Assembly (NCBI RefSeq): GCF_021130785.1
Contig: NW_025778036.1
Coordinates: 62,001-126,000, forward strand
Direction: 5' to 3'
DNA from: Homalodisca vitripennis
Taxonomy: Eukaryota > Arthropoda > Insecta > Hemiptera > Cicadellidae
Length of the DNA stretch: 64,000 nt
Shown here: positions 22,670 to 31,588 of the stretch, one piece after another
How the letters are laid out: each line of letters begins with the position of its first letter
How positions within the stretch are numbered: the stretch's first letter is position 1
The notes under the pieces: model-generated
What the model was told of the DNA's origin: nothing
The model's input: only the letters and a program-made list of their open reading frames with translations
Database searches by the model: none
Made by a program: the position numbers and the translations under genes

Positions 22670-22706
22670 ATTCACCAACAGCGTTCAACTCTTTCAAGAA
22701 CTCCAT
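22401..22706 (-). CDS. Small TIR-embedded protein, unknown function (left copy)
   Basis: 101 codons, starting MEFLKELNAVGEF and containing KYKILNLEKMKDKFGFTI, then YKVHLPNRFLTVL and KDCVTINFVE. The alternating beta-strand pattern with FGFTI...VHLPNRF resembles small OB-fold single-strand DNA-binding proteins, but this is inference only. The gene lies mostly within the TIR, so a second copy exists at the other end. It is transcribed towards the element's end. The start is preceded by ttttttctatctaaATGG, the shared promoter-like motif of this element. This copy is intact. Confidence 0.65.
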   Translation of the reverse strand: MEFLKELNAVGEFKFKEYKKLNELEENKKYKILNLEKMKDKFGFTIIAELEDYKVHLPNRFLTVLDEKKIKELNKHDKLHLVVTGKKTIKDKDCVTINFVE

Positions 22707-22721
22707 TTAGATAGAAAAAAT

Positions 22722-23228
22722 TTAAAGACAGAAAAAATGAAATTTGCTAACAATCACTCGAGAAGTCGAGGGAATTGCCAACATCTTCATTGTTTGACGA
22801 GGTTCTTCATTTAATTTCTCCAAATGTACTATAAAATCATCGAGGATTTCTGGCTTAAAATCGTAGACAAATTCAACATCCAGTTAATGAAAAAATACAG
22901 GTAATATCTTTTCATAATAAACGTGTGTATTTAAACCAACAAACCTAATGTATTCTTTGAAAAGGAAAATAATTTTGTCAATGGTTCTAAGAGATAAGTA
23001 AAAATTTTTATTCTGTTTTCTAAATTCTGTAACAAAATGTGTTTGCTTCTTGTCTCCATATTGTAATTTTCTAAGCAGGTTATTCAAATGTGTTAATTTA
23101 TTTCGAAATTTCTTAGGTTTAGGTCTTTCGTACAAAATTAAATTACAACCTCTACAAACTAAATATATTTTATCGATAATTTCTCCTCTATTAGAACACT
23201 TGTAACAGTTGGCATTATACTCTTCCAT
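22722..23228 (-). pseudogene. Zinc-ribbon protein with in-frame stop
   Basis: The open part (22884-23228) begins MEEYNANCYKCSNRGEI and has a CxxC...CxxC ribbon (CYKC, CRGC), then a basic, helix-rich region with KLTHLNNLLRKLQYGDK and YIRFVGL. A TAA at 22884-22886 interrupts the frame, but the same frame stays open for about 53 more codons to 22722 with protein-like composition. The stop may therefore be a recent mutation or an error. The zinc ribbon plus helical layout is like viral late transcription factor-type proteins, but I cannot assign it. It starts 25 bp from the divergent gene at 23254. Confidence 0.55.
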
Positions 23229-23253
23229 TTAAACAAAAAGATTTTTTGTTTAA
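23229..23253. promoter_or_regulatory. Divergent 25-bp intergenic region with palindromic start motif
   Basis: Between two divergent start codons, the sequence is close to a palindrome: ccatttaaacaaaaa on one side and ttttttgtttaaatgg on the other. Both genes thus have the TTTAAATGG start context shared by the element's other genes. Confidence 0.5.
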
Positions 23254-23502
23254 ATGGAGATTATGGAACTAAGTCTACCGAGATATAAATTTTTCAGCAC
23301 AAATGTTTATGTTTACATTTCTACAACAGAGATAAATAGAAATAATTTCATTCTACTGTACAACTATTTAGGATATTTTGTCTATGATTACAAAGATTAT
23401 TCCGGAAGAAATCGAGATTTTTCATCAGCGAAAGAGTATATTTTTGAAGTTTTAGAAGGAATGAAAGAGAATAATATGAATTTAGCAAATTATTTTTCTT
23501 AA
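23254..23502 (+). CDS. Small hypothetical Polinton protein
   Basis: 82 codons, MEIMELSLPRYKFFSTNVYV, with a Tyr/Phe-rich middle and a C-terminus KEYIFEVLEGMKENNMN. No motif recognised. The start sits in the divergent motif shared with the zinc-ribbon gene. It is on the strand opposite to most of the element's genes. Confidence 0.5.
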   Translation: MEIMELSLPRYKFFSTNVYVYISTTEINRNNFILLYNYLGYFVYDYKDYSGRNRDFSSAKEYIFEVLEGMKENNMNLANYFS

Positions 23503-23539
23503 ATAAAAAATCTATTCTACTAAATAGTCATCAAACAAC

Positions 23540-24152
23540 ATGAACTCTCCAAAATCACTTCAGTTTCTAGCATTTAAAGAACTTACCACAGGAAATAGTT
23601 ATAAAGACTTCTTTGAATTACCTAAATATGTTAAAACAAATGTTGATATTTTCCTTAAGTGAAAACGAATCCTTAAATGAAAACGAATTCAGAGAACTTT
23701 TAAGTACTAAAAGGTGTTCAATGCAATTTATTACAGACAACTTAGATAGTATAAATATGTTAAATGTAATAGGAGATTTTAAATTAAATAATAGAAAAAT
23801 AAGAAAAGTATTCCGATTTTTACAAAATAAACTAAAACACCAACAATCTGACATTTTTCATCGCTTTTATGCTAAATTTCATTGTTTATTTGTTGAAATG
23901 TTGAGAAGACAATATCCATACTGGCCAAGGAATATGCATACAGCTAGTTTTTTAACAAGTCTTTGTAAACAACAAGATTTATCAAACGAATTTATAAGAG
24001 ATCACGCTTTTGTTGTGGATTGGGATAAATTATATGGAAAAAACATTCACGAAACAGATATATTGTGTGTGTGTGATTCTGACGAAGAAAAGAGAAACGT
24101 TTGTCATTCAGCAATTCATTACGATATAATGAAAGACATACAAAATGAATGA
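23540..24152 (+). pseudogene. Hypothetical protein with YQ-LS-FI-type repeat, frameshifted
   Basis: A frame from the ATG at 23540 (MNSPKSLQFLAFKELTTGN) runs 40 codons to a stop at 23660. A second frame carries on to 24152. The joint lies near 23655 in a short TTTTCCTT stretch. The C-terminal half contains CKQQDLSNEFIRDHAFVVDW, which resembles the Q-x-LS-x-x-FI...vDW repeat found in large DNA virus proteins and also in the protein at 26761. Function unknown. Confidence 0.5.
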
Positions 24153-24184
24153 TTTGTCATAGTAATGTTTCCTTGTTTCTATAC

Positions 24185-25166
24185 ACAGCTCAACGATGAG
24201 TTTTTTCCTCTATGCGTCAAGTGTAACCGCAACAAGCGCACGCTGCACATCACTCACGCTGGGTGTGGTCACTCTTTGTTATCAACAGTGTATCTGTAAT
24301 CAAGTAACTATTTTCATACTGTATATTGTAGTGATGGAAGAGGTTAATGTAATTGAACAAGTGAATACTTTGAAACGGTACCATAGGGAGTGTGTTAAGG
24401 TTTTGTTACAAATTGAACAAAGTGGAATTGATAATATTAAGCAGAAGTATGATAGTGGTAATTTAGTGCTTTCAAAACGTCCAAAATATAGCGTTGAATC
24501 GCTGCTGAAAGAAAAAACGTCTAAAGCCAAGGATCCATCAAAGTTACATAGCTACCTTGTAAGTCTTTTAGTTAACTCATTAACAGTAAATGAAGAGCCA
24601 CTTCCACTACAATCAGATCAGACTGCTGTTTATAACTTCCTCACTAAATGTAGTGATAAGCTTAAAATAAGCAACGCAAAACATTTTAACATGTATGCTG
24701 TTTATGGCCATTATCTCTGCATTTACAAAAGTTTTTTTGAAGCTGAATACAGGGATGAGACATGGAAAAGGCATTTGAAAATTAATTTTAATATAAGTGA
24801 TGGTTATGCAAGCAATCTTATAAGTGTTGGAAAACTTATAAACAAATACCCAAAACTTCAAAACTTATCAATATCAGTACACAAATTTCTACGGATCAAG
24901 AAAGAAATAAACACTATGTTGGGAAGGAATGAAGAATACAGATTGTTTTGGAAAGATCAACAGTCCACAGTGGTGTCACCGATGTCGTCAGAACAAAGAG
25001 AAGAAATGAATATGTATTAATCACTACGCCTGCATCATATCTGTAACACTTCCGCCAGTGATACCAAACAATGACCTTGCTTTGCGCACGCCGTGTGTGG
25101 TACAAGGACAGTAGTGACACCAAACAATGACCTTGCTTTGCACACGCCGTGTGTGTGGTACAAATA
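24185..25166 (+). other. GC-richer insert-like block carrying one gene
   Basis: The flanks of the 24334 gene (24190-24300 and 25028-25166) are clearly GC-richer than the rest of the Polinton. The right flank contains a tandem pair (25058-25112, 25113-25166) around accaaacaatgaccttgctt and cacgccgtgtgtggtac. The left flank contains a diverged inverted match (gtgtggtcactctttgttat). This looks like a captured gene unit or a small nested element. No clear terminal repeats or duplication were found. Confidence 0.4.
24334..25020 (+). CDS. Hypothetical helical protein, possible captured gene
   Basis: 228 codons from ATG 24334. The frame is open further upstream to 24196 but that part is low-quality sequence, so the internal Met (MEEVNVIEQVNTLKRYHREC) is preferred. 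The N-terminal region is coiled-coil-like. The C-terminal half has YGHYLCIYKSFFEAEYRDETW, a Y-A-S-N-L-I-S-V-G-K-L-I-N-K block, and SISVHKFLRIKKEINTML. That order (growth of a helix, then a W-x3-L segment, then A-x-N-L-hydrophobic) resembles DUF3102-type DNA-binding proteins only loosely. Intact frame, unlike most neighbours. Function unknown. Confidence 0.55.
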   Translation: MEEVNVIEQVNTLKRYHRECVKVLLQIEQSGIDNIKQKYDSGNLVLSKRPKYSVESLLKEKTSKAKDPSKLHSYLVSLLVNSLTVNEEPLPLQSDQTAVYNFLTKCSDKLKISNAKHFNMYAVYGHYLCIYKSFFEAEYRDETWKRHLKINFNISDGYASNLISVGKLINKYPKLQNLSISVHKFLRIKKEINTMLGRNEEYRLFWKDQQSTVVSPMSSEQREEMNMY

Positions 25167-25339
25167 CGATGTGAATACGTCTTTAAAACGATACTTATGT
25201 TTCATCTTTAATTAATAAAAAACAACTTCTTGAAATATCTTCAATGTATTTTATTTATTCAATCCTTGTAATAACTTTTTAAGTTAACGTTTAAAAATTA
25301 TTTGTTAATAGAAAACAAGAACATATTAAAAGTCTTTTG

Positions 25340-26534
25340 TTATTGAATTTCTCTAATATCGTTCTTAATCACATCATAGGCTAAAAATTTCTCAGAAACC
25401 ACAACCACATAACATGTCGAGTTTGTAACAGCTTTTTGAAAATCCATATTGATAATTATATCGTTCTTTGAACCAGAAATATTTGTCAAACTCTTTGTTG
25501 TATCAATGACATAAATAGGTCTATTCGCTATAAATTCTTTAGGATTGTAATACATTTCCTTATTATTACAGTAAACTTTCTTAAAATCTTGATACATCTG
25601 ATACATGATTCTGAAAAGACCTCCTGAAATGTTTAAATTTTGTAATTCATCTGGATAATAAGAACCGTTCAATTTTACTCTGATATTTTTTACATTCAAA
25701 CTATCAAACTTTGAAGGATTTTTCTCTTGATTATTCTGTCTATCTGTTTGAAAACCTATGATAACGAACTTGGGATTGAAGATATTTCTATAAATATTTG
25801 TGATATCGAACGAATAAGTTGTTCCGGAAATACCTTTTTGTTCAATACATTGCCAATCTAGAAAATTAAACATAATGTTTTGACTTTTTGTAATTTCATC
25901 AATCAACCTAATTTTACTCGTGGTTTTATAATCAATCATTGGAACTCTAATAAAAAAAATCTGTAATTGTTATTTTTCCATCAACAGGCACAACATTTCC
26001 AGTTGCAGTCTTCAGAATCACATCATCGTCTTCTGCTCTTATAAAACTTAGATAAAATCCTCCTTTATAGATCGGAATAGTAACATTTTCAAAAAATCCT
26101 AATCCAAAATGAGATAAATTTCCAGCTGCTTCAAATACACCAAATTTAAAATCTGATTCAAAGCCATTAGAAGTTTGAGAAATAACATCACTTTTTGAAT
26201 ACGAAATAGTTCCTTTAATAGTGCTTAACTGACCACAGTTTTCGACTTCTTCTATCAATTTATTGTGTTTTCTTACTTCAATCTTAGAAAATAAAAACGG
26301 TATAAAATTATCGATTAATCTAACATTATCAGTTCCAAGATATGCTTGACCATCTTGTTTTGTTAAAGTTCCAGAAATATAAAACTGGAAGTTAGACGAG
26401 CAAAAGTTATCTCCAAAATCAATATTAAACTCAGTTCTTTTATTCGGTTCATTCAAATGTTGTTTACTAATTGGATAGAAATTTTTAAACTCCGCCCTTT
26501 CAATATCACTAGCATATTTTCTGTATTCCGCCAT
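25340..26534 (-). pseudogene. Polinton major capsid protein (double jelly roll), one frameshift
   Basis: The upstream frame (25947-26534, MAEYRKYASDIERAEFKNF) and the downstream frame (25340-25939) together span about 395 residues. The second holds NIFNPKFVIIGFQTDR, FDSLNVKNIRVKLNG.YYP and PIYVIDTTKS, blocks typical of Polinton major capsid proteins. The frames are separated by a one-base shift in the T8 run (A8 on the plus strand, about 25950-25957). The start is preceded by TTTTCTCTTATTAAATGG. It is the first structural gene of the minus-strand cluster. Apart from this single indel it looks complete. Confidence 0.82.
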
Positions 26535-26666
26535 TTAATAAGAGAAAATTTAGAAATTTTAAACATCATGTATAAGAAAGATATCATTTTTTCATCGATC
26601 TAATGTACGTTTTTATAAGAAAAGATATAAATTTTAGTAAAATAATTAAAAAGATTAGAGTCATTT

Positions 26667-27066
26667 TTAATGATCTACTTCGTCATATTCAGGATTCTCT
26701 TCCTTAAATTTTGCGATCTCGGTCACATATTTCAATAAAATTTGCACAGGATAGTAACCGCTATCTATAATATTGTTTCCAATCAACTGTATCTTTATTT
26801 TCATCCAAAAACTTTATACTCAAGTGTTGATAGAGACAAAGAACAGACATATGATCTTTTAATTGATAATGTATATTTTCTTGAATGAACTCTGGGGACA
26901 GAGTTTGATATTTTGCAATGTTATACCAATTCAATTTGTTTACGTATAATCTCATCATATCTTCGGATAATTCATATTTTTGAGAAATGTCATCCCAATG
27001 TTCTTTTTTCAAATCTCTTTCGTGTTGCATGATAAAAAGATCGAAAGCACTGTAATGTCCCGCCAT
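26667..27066 (-). pseudogene. Hypothetical protein with YQ-LS-FI repeats
   Basis: The open part 26761-27066 begins MAGHYSAFDLFIMQHERDL. It contains two repeats of the pattern W-x-x-I-A-x-Y-Q-x-L-S-x-x-F-I (WYNIAKYQTLSPEFIQEN and LYQHLSIKFLDENKDTVDW), known from giant-virus proteins. The +1 frame continues after the stop for about 30 acidic codons to 26667, so the 3' end probably carries a frameshift. The start follows TTTTTTCCTAATAAA closely. Function unknown. Confidence 0.5.
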
Positions 27067-27094
27067 CTCTATTTATTAGGAAAAAATTTCAAAA

Positions 27095-27238
27095 TCAAGT
27101 TTTTATAAATTGGCTCTTTTTAGTGTTACATTCAGCACATTTTCCAGATATTCTCTTAACTCCATTGATGTTTGCATAGTATTTTATATCATTTGTTGCA
27201 GTTTTTTCTTTACATCTCACACAGTATATGAGCGCTAT
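27095..27238 (-). pseudogene. Small DUF5679-like zinc-ribbon protein, start codon lost
   Basis: 47 codons with YCVRCKEKT and KCAECNTKKSQFIK, the CxxC-x(n)-CxxC ribbon of the DUF5679 type. The same ribbon forms the N-terminus of this element's integrase (CHKCKKKT, CSKCKTNKS). The position of the expected start reads tatataaATAGCG, whereas neighbours have tataaATGGCG or ATGGAG, so the ATG has become ATA. No other start is available in frame. Confidence 0.55.
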
Positions 27239-27261
27239 TTATATAAGGAAAATTAGTCATC

Positions 27262-27625
27262 TTAGCCGCCTAATCTATTAAATCTGTTATCAATATTTTC
27301 AAAAATTATATTAAGATTTTCCTCGAACTTATTAATTTTTTCTTCTAATTTTTGAAATTTGACAGCATTAGAATCATTGTATTCAACAAATTTATGACCA
27401 ATATTCTCAAAAGTTTTCGTAGCATCTAAACTAAACTTATCAAAAGACTCTTTAAAATTAGTAAGTTTTTTCATTAATTTCACCAACATCGTCTACTGAT
27501 CTTCTATTTCTGGCTTCTAACTTGTCATAGACTTCTGTTGTAAAATCTTTAACATGCTGTTTATGATTCTCGTAATTTTTGATTAGTTCATTAAACATTT
27601 TAATATGATCTTCTAATTGAATCAT
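27262..27625 (-). pseudogene. Coiled-coil protein, frameshifted
   Basis: The first frame from ATG 27625 (MIQLEDHIKMFNELIKNYEN) runs to a TAA near 27470. The second frame 27262-27489 carries heptad-like sequence (FKESFDKFSLDATKTFENIG, KLEEKINKFEENLNIIFENI). The frames overlap across a gaaaaaactt stretch, so one indel in the A-run would join them. Together they form about 120 residues of predicted coiled coil. Function unknown; the position among capsid genes suggests a virion or assembly role. Confidence 0.5.
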
Positions 27626-27652
27626 TACAACAACATCAAACGGATAAATTCC

Positions 27653-28183
27653 CTAACTAACGCTTCTAAGTCTTTTTCCTTTAAAATCTAAGGCATTTTT
27701 AACATTCGGATCATGTAAATCAACAATATCGATGTTTTCAGATAATTTTAGAGGTTTTAAAATTTGTTCTTTAACAACATCATGTTTGTCAATACCAGGT
27801 CGAACACCGACAATTCTTTTCTTATTAGCCAAACTAACATAATTCTTTTCAACTTTGATCGCTTCAGTAATTTTATCAGCTTTTTCGATATGAGACATTA
27901 AATTGGTAAATAACTTTTTTGCACCATCATCAAATTCTTTTTCCAAAGTTTTTATTTTATCAGCAACTTCATTTGAACTCATGAAATTTGCAAGTTTGTT
28001 ATCATATTCTGCTTTAAAATCTTCAATCTCGATAGCAAACATATCTGAATCTGGAAGGTTTTGTAATAAATTTTCTAACTTGTTATCAAACTTATTTCTC
28101 AAACTATCAAAATTGACATTATTTCGAATATTTTCAGTTCTAATTTGTGTACCAAATACGTCAAAAATATTTTGTGAATCCAT
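27653..28183 (-). CDS. Hypothetical helical protein next to the protease
   Basis: 176 codons from the ATG at 28183 (MDSQNIFDVFGTQIR). An upstream extension to 28231 is open but overlaps the protease gene and begins at a poor start. The middle is helix-rich (LRNKFDNKLENLLQNL, KIKTLEKEFDDGAKKLFTNL), and the C-terminus is more conserved-looking: KRIVGVRPGIDKHDVV and DLHDPNVKNALDFKGKRL. No family recognised. Intact. It overlaps the protease gene's 3' end by 23 bp. Confidence 0.6.
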   Translation of the reverse strand: MDSQNIFDVFGTQIRTENIRNNVNFDSLRNKFDNKLENLLQNLPDSDMFAIEIEDFKAEYDNKLANFMSSNEVADKIKTLEKEFDDGAKKLFTNLMSHIEKADKITEAIKVEKNYVSLANKKRIVGVRPGIDKHDVVKEQILKPLKLSENIDIVDLHDPNVKNALDFKGKRLRSVS

Positions 28184-29024
28184 ATTTATTAAGCAATAAT
28201 TTGTTAACAACTTCTTTAAAATCTTTACCATTACTCAGTTCATTCAAAACAAAAACACATAAATGGCCACAAATTGGGGGATCTTTATAGTCTTGAATCT
28301 GAGAATCATTGTAGTAGACGCTTGATTTTTTCAAATATTTAATCAATTCTATAGGTGGTTTGTCCTCAATTCTTCCATACGAATCAAAATAACATGCATT
28401 CTTATCATTTTTATAATAACAAATCCAATGCGTTCCACTTCCCATAATCGAGTCTAAATTCACAATTCCACATTCAAATTTCTTAACTTTTTCAGGTAAT
28501 GTATCTCTCATGAAGATTCCTCTAAAATGTTTAATATTTTTGCAGATTTCTTCCAATTCTCCGAATGTTAAAGGTTTAAATTTTTTTTCAATGTTTGATT
28601 TCACGTAATTCAAAGTTTTTTCATCTAATCCAGATCCTGTAACATCTTCCAACTCTTTATCTAACCAATTTAAAATGTTTCGAACAATAGGAATCACATC
28701 TTTTTTAACGATTGGAGCAGCTTTACGAACATAAGGAACAACATTTTTAACAACTGGAATATTTTCTCCAAAATCTAATAAATCTTTCAAAAGACCACCA
28801 TTTTTAAGTTCTTTCAACTGATTATAAGAAAATTCTATTCTGGTTCCTTTATTGTTTTTCTTATGTTTTTCGAGTTTATTGTATTGTCTATTTGTTAAAA
28901 ATATCTTATCTTCGCCATTTTTTAGTTGATCTATTTTAAATTGAATACTAACGGGTATTTTTTTCTTAAAAGCGGATTTTATTTTTTCTTTCTGATTTTT
29001 GCTGAAATTTACGTTCACCTCCAT
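28161..29024 (-). CDS. Adenain-like cysteine protease with N-terminal capsid-protein-like extension
   Basis: 287 codons. The C-terminal domain has the Ulp1/adenain active-site order: GSGTHW (His 199), CYFDSYG (Asp 214), SQIQDY (Gln 242 or 244) and ICGHLC (Cys 252). These enzymes mature virion proteins in adenoviruses and Polintons. Residues 1-115 are a different region (FLTNRQYNKLEKHKK, FSYNQLKELKNGGLLKDLL) that resembles the basic minor core/pX-like proteins fused or adjacent in other Mavericks. Between them lies VTGSGL (128-133), close to the adenain consensus (M/I/L)xGxG, so self-release of the N-terminal part is possible. The start follows TTTTAACTATATAAATGG. Intact frame. Confidence 0.88.
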   Translation of the reverse strand: MEVNVNFSKNQKEKIKSAFKKKIPVSIQFKIDQLKNGEDKIFLTNRQYNKLEKHKKNNKGTRIEFSYNQLKELKNGGLLKDLLDFGENIPVVKNVVPYVRKAAPIVKKDVIPIVRNILNWLDKELEDVTGSGLDEKTLNYVKSNIEKKFKPLTFGELEEICKNIKHFRGIFMRDTLPEKVKKFECGIVNLDSIMGSGTHWICYYKNDKNACYFDSYGRIEDKPPIELIKYLKKSSVYYNDSQIQDYKDPPICGHLCVFVLNELSNGKDFKEVVNKLLLNKYGFTKYF

Positions 29025-29032
29025 TTATATAG

Positions 29033-30350
29033 TTAAAATTTCAAGTTCTCTTCGATTCCCATTCCTAGTTTTCTCTTCAAAAACATTGCTCCAGCTGTTG
29101 GGAGCGCAACAAATCTTTCGCCTAAACTAGCATCTTTTGATAAAAATCTATCCATTGCCTTATCTTGCAAAACTTTATCTGCGATATGTCTGGAATTTGT
29201 GTCTCTATGTTTTGCATAAAAAATATCGTGTTCCATAGCAGCTTGATCTAATTTATTTATACCAGTATCTCCTCTTTTTAGTCTTTTTTTCGAGTTTTGT
29301 GTCAGGCCCCAGATACTGATAAGTTGGTACGTGTAATTCAAAAGGTAAATTGTTGATAAAATCATTCAAAAGTCCGCTACCTTCAATCATAGATGAACTT
29401 ATTGCCGGCAAAACTCGTTTTAAATATTTAATTCCATCAGGTTTTTCAATCATTTCATCAAGTTTGTTCGAAATAAAATCTTTAATCGCTTTCTTTTCGT
29501 TCAAAAAATTGTTGTTTCCAGCCTTTTCTTGAGCATAAATATAATTAATAATTCCATCCAGTTTTGTCAAATCGTCGATATATCTGTACTCAATCTTATT
29601 ATCGCTGTATTTTCTCACACCTGATCCTTCGATTCGTTTTTCCCAAATTGGTTTAATTAATTTAATATATTTTTTACCTCTACTTGACTTAGGCTTCTTA
29701 GTAGATGGATCATTATTTTTGTAAATTGAGTCAGATTCCCATAAAATTTCTGTATACTTTTTCAAATCTTCTTCAGAATATAAATTATCTTTTGGAGCGT
29801 CATAGTCTGTTAATAATCTCCATAAACCTTGAGTTCCTTCATATGTTTTTTCATTAATAATGATATCATTATGTTCAAAATTCACGGGCAAATTTCCAAT
29901 CATAAAACTTTTCTTTTTTTTATCCCAATACAAACCAAATTTATCATCTTTTACTCTAGGAAGGAATTTTTTACCAATTTCACCAATTATTATATCCGTT
30001 GTTCCAGGACTTATTGGTTCAACTATGGTAGAGTCTTCAATGATTCGAGGTCTAAATGGTGTTGAAGATGGTAATTTTGGCAATTCAAACTCTTCTACTC
30101 CAGATTCTGGAATCGAAATATCAGCAAATTGTCGTACAACTGGAACCAAATTCATTAAATTTTGATTATCGCTTAAAACATTTTCAATTTTGCCCTCAAC
30201 ATTTTTTATTGCAGAAGTTACAGGTTGATTAATTTTTTGAATAAGTTCTTGTTCTTCTTCATCCATTCGAATCTGTTCTTTAAATTCTTTGATTAATTTC
30301 TTTTCGATTTGATCAAGTTTTTTCGCTTCTTCAGAAGTTACGTTCGCCAT
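29033..30350 (-). pseudogene. Virion-type protein with DUF8207-like region and PLA2-like domain, one frameshift
   Basis: The first frame (29253-30350) starts MANVTSEEAKKLDQIEKK with a coiled coil. A central region (FGLYWDKKKKSFMIGNLPVN to KYTEILWES, about residues 138-205) matches the DUF8207 pattern of arthropod repeat proteins. IEGSG sites lie at 240-244 and 322-326. YQYLGPDTKL follows near 344, a Ca-loop-like block. The second frame (29033-29365) continues with AAMEHDIFY (His-Asp dyad) and an alpha-helical end. This order matches the PLA2-like domain of parvovirus VP1 and adintovirus proteins, which helps particles leave endosomes. A frameshift near 29285-29290 in a T/A run separates the loop from the dyad. 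The start follows TTTTCCTAAATAAATGG. Confidence 0.75.
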
Positions 30351-30368
30351 TTATTTAGGAAAATTTTG

Positions 30369-30822
30369 AAACGTGGAACGTAAAAAACGTGAACGTGGAA
30401 CGTAAAACGTGAACGTGGAACGTAAAAACGTGAACGTGGAACGTAAAAACGTGAACGTGGAACGTAAAAACGTGAACGTGTAACGTAAAACCGTGAACGT
30501 GGAACGTAAAAACGTGAACGTGGAACGTAAAAACGTGAACGTGGAACGTAAAACGTGAACGTGGAACGTAAAAACGTGAACGTGGAACGTAAAACGTGAA
30601 CGTGGAACGTAAAACGTGAACGAGAACGTGAACGTGAACATGAACGAGAACGTGAACGTCAACACGAAACGTGGAACGTGAACACGAAACGTGAAAACGT
30701 GAACACGAAACGTGAACACGAAACGTGAAACGTGAACACGAAACGTGAAAACGTGAACACGAAACGTGAAACGTGAACACGAAACGTGAAAACGTGGAAC
30801 GTAAAACGTGGAACGTGAACAG
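30369..30822. repeat. ~450-bp degenerate minisatellite (cgtgaacgtggaacgtaaaa units)
   Basis: Units of about 20-24 bp built from cgtgaacgtggaacgtaaaa on the plus strand, changing after 30620 into gaacacgaaacgtgaaaacg variants. It lies between the start of the PLA2-domain gene and the 3' end of the ATPase gene. The period is not a multiple of three, so all frames remain open on one strand (a Phe/His/Val/Arg-rich string). I treat these frames as non-coding. Confidence 0.9.
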
Positions 30823-30900
30823 ATTTACCGTTTTTCTGTTATTTTCATAATGTAAATAAAAAGTAAAGATAATGTAAAAATAATTGTAACAAATATTTTA

Positions 30901-31588
30901 TCAAGTAGATTTGTCAGACCACTGAGCAGCATTTATATTAGAAAACTTATTCAAATATTTACCATTTTTAGGCTTCAAAGTTAGATTAATAGTTAAAATA
31001 TCCATAGTCTTCTTTCCAAATTTAATCACATAATTCATTAAAGTGGTTAAAACTTATATCAGATTCCACATAATTGTTGTAAATCTTTCTCGAATAGTGA
31101 TCGTCTTGCTTAAAAACACACAACATATTCAAATTATTTCTAATAACTTGTTTATCAACCTTTGAAAAGCATTGGGAAAGATAGATACAGGATATATTTT
31201 TGTGACGAGACATTACGAAATATTCCTTGATAACGTCTTGATTTTCCAAAATACAATCATCAAAAACGATTAAAGAATTCGGTTTACATTCGCTTAACGG
31301 AACTATGTCCTCAGAAGCATTATAAAAATGTGATATTTCTTTGCTTAAGTTCTTCTCAATATTTTTGAATCTTTGTTGTAATTTTTTGTATGCGTCTTGT
31401 TCTAAAGATCTACTAAAAACATACAAATTGGAATAAGGAATCAACCTATTGTAGATAAAGTTCAATAATAAAGTTGTTTTTCCACATCCACTTGAACCAA
31501 CAATTAACAATCTGATTGGTTGATCTTTCTTATTTTCTTCAAACGTTTGAAGTTTTATCTGATCTTTTTGCTTTAAGAATTTCTCCAT
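30901..31588 (-). pseudogene. Polinton packaging ATPase (FtsK/HerA type), 3' end broken
   Basis: The main frame 31022-31588 begins MEKFLKQKDQIKLQTFEEN and has GSSGCGKTT (Walker A, near residue 31), LIVFDDC (Walker B, near 108) and SRHKNISCIYLSQ (motif with sensor-like Gln). It stops at a TAA (31022) just where Polinton ATPases continue with a W-x-D-Y-G block. That block is readable directly after the stop, and a further one-base shift in a TTTT run leads to a normal end at 30901. So there is one nonsense change and one frameshift in the last third. The protein packages DNA into capsids. The start is 13 bp from the divergent penton gene. Confidence 0.85.

Noticed and set aside
24196..24333. 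N-terminal extension of the 24334 gene
   Set aside because: Composition differs from the rest (Cys/Thr/Ser-rich), it lies in the GC-richer flank, and the internal ATG gives a better protein start.
28161..28231. Upstream start of the 27653 gene (48 bp earlier)
   Set aside because: Would overlap further into the protease gene and lacks the usual start context; MDSQNIF at 28183 is preferred.
30355..30780. Two overlapping minus-strand frames of 122 and 141 codons
   Set aside because: They are the minisatellite read in different frames (Phe/His/Val/Arg strings); all frames stay open because the unit lacks stops on that strand.
30369..30822. Possible CRISPR-like array
   Set aside because: Units are contiguous and degenerate with no unique spacers; eukaryotic element context.
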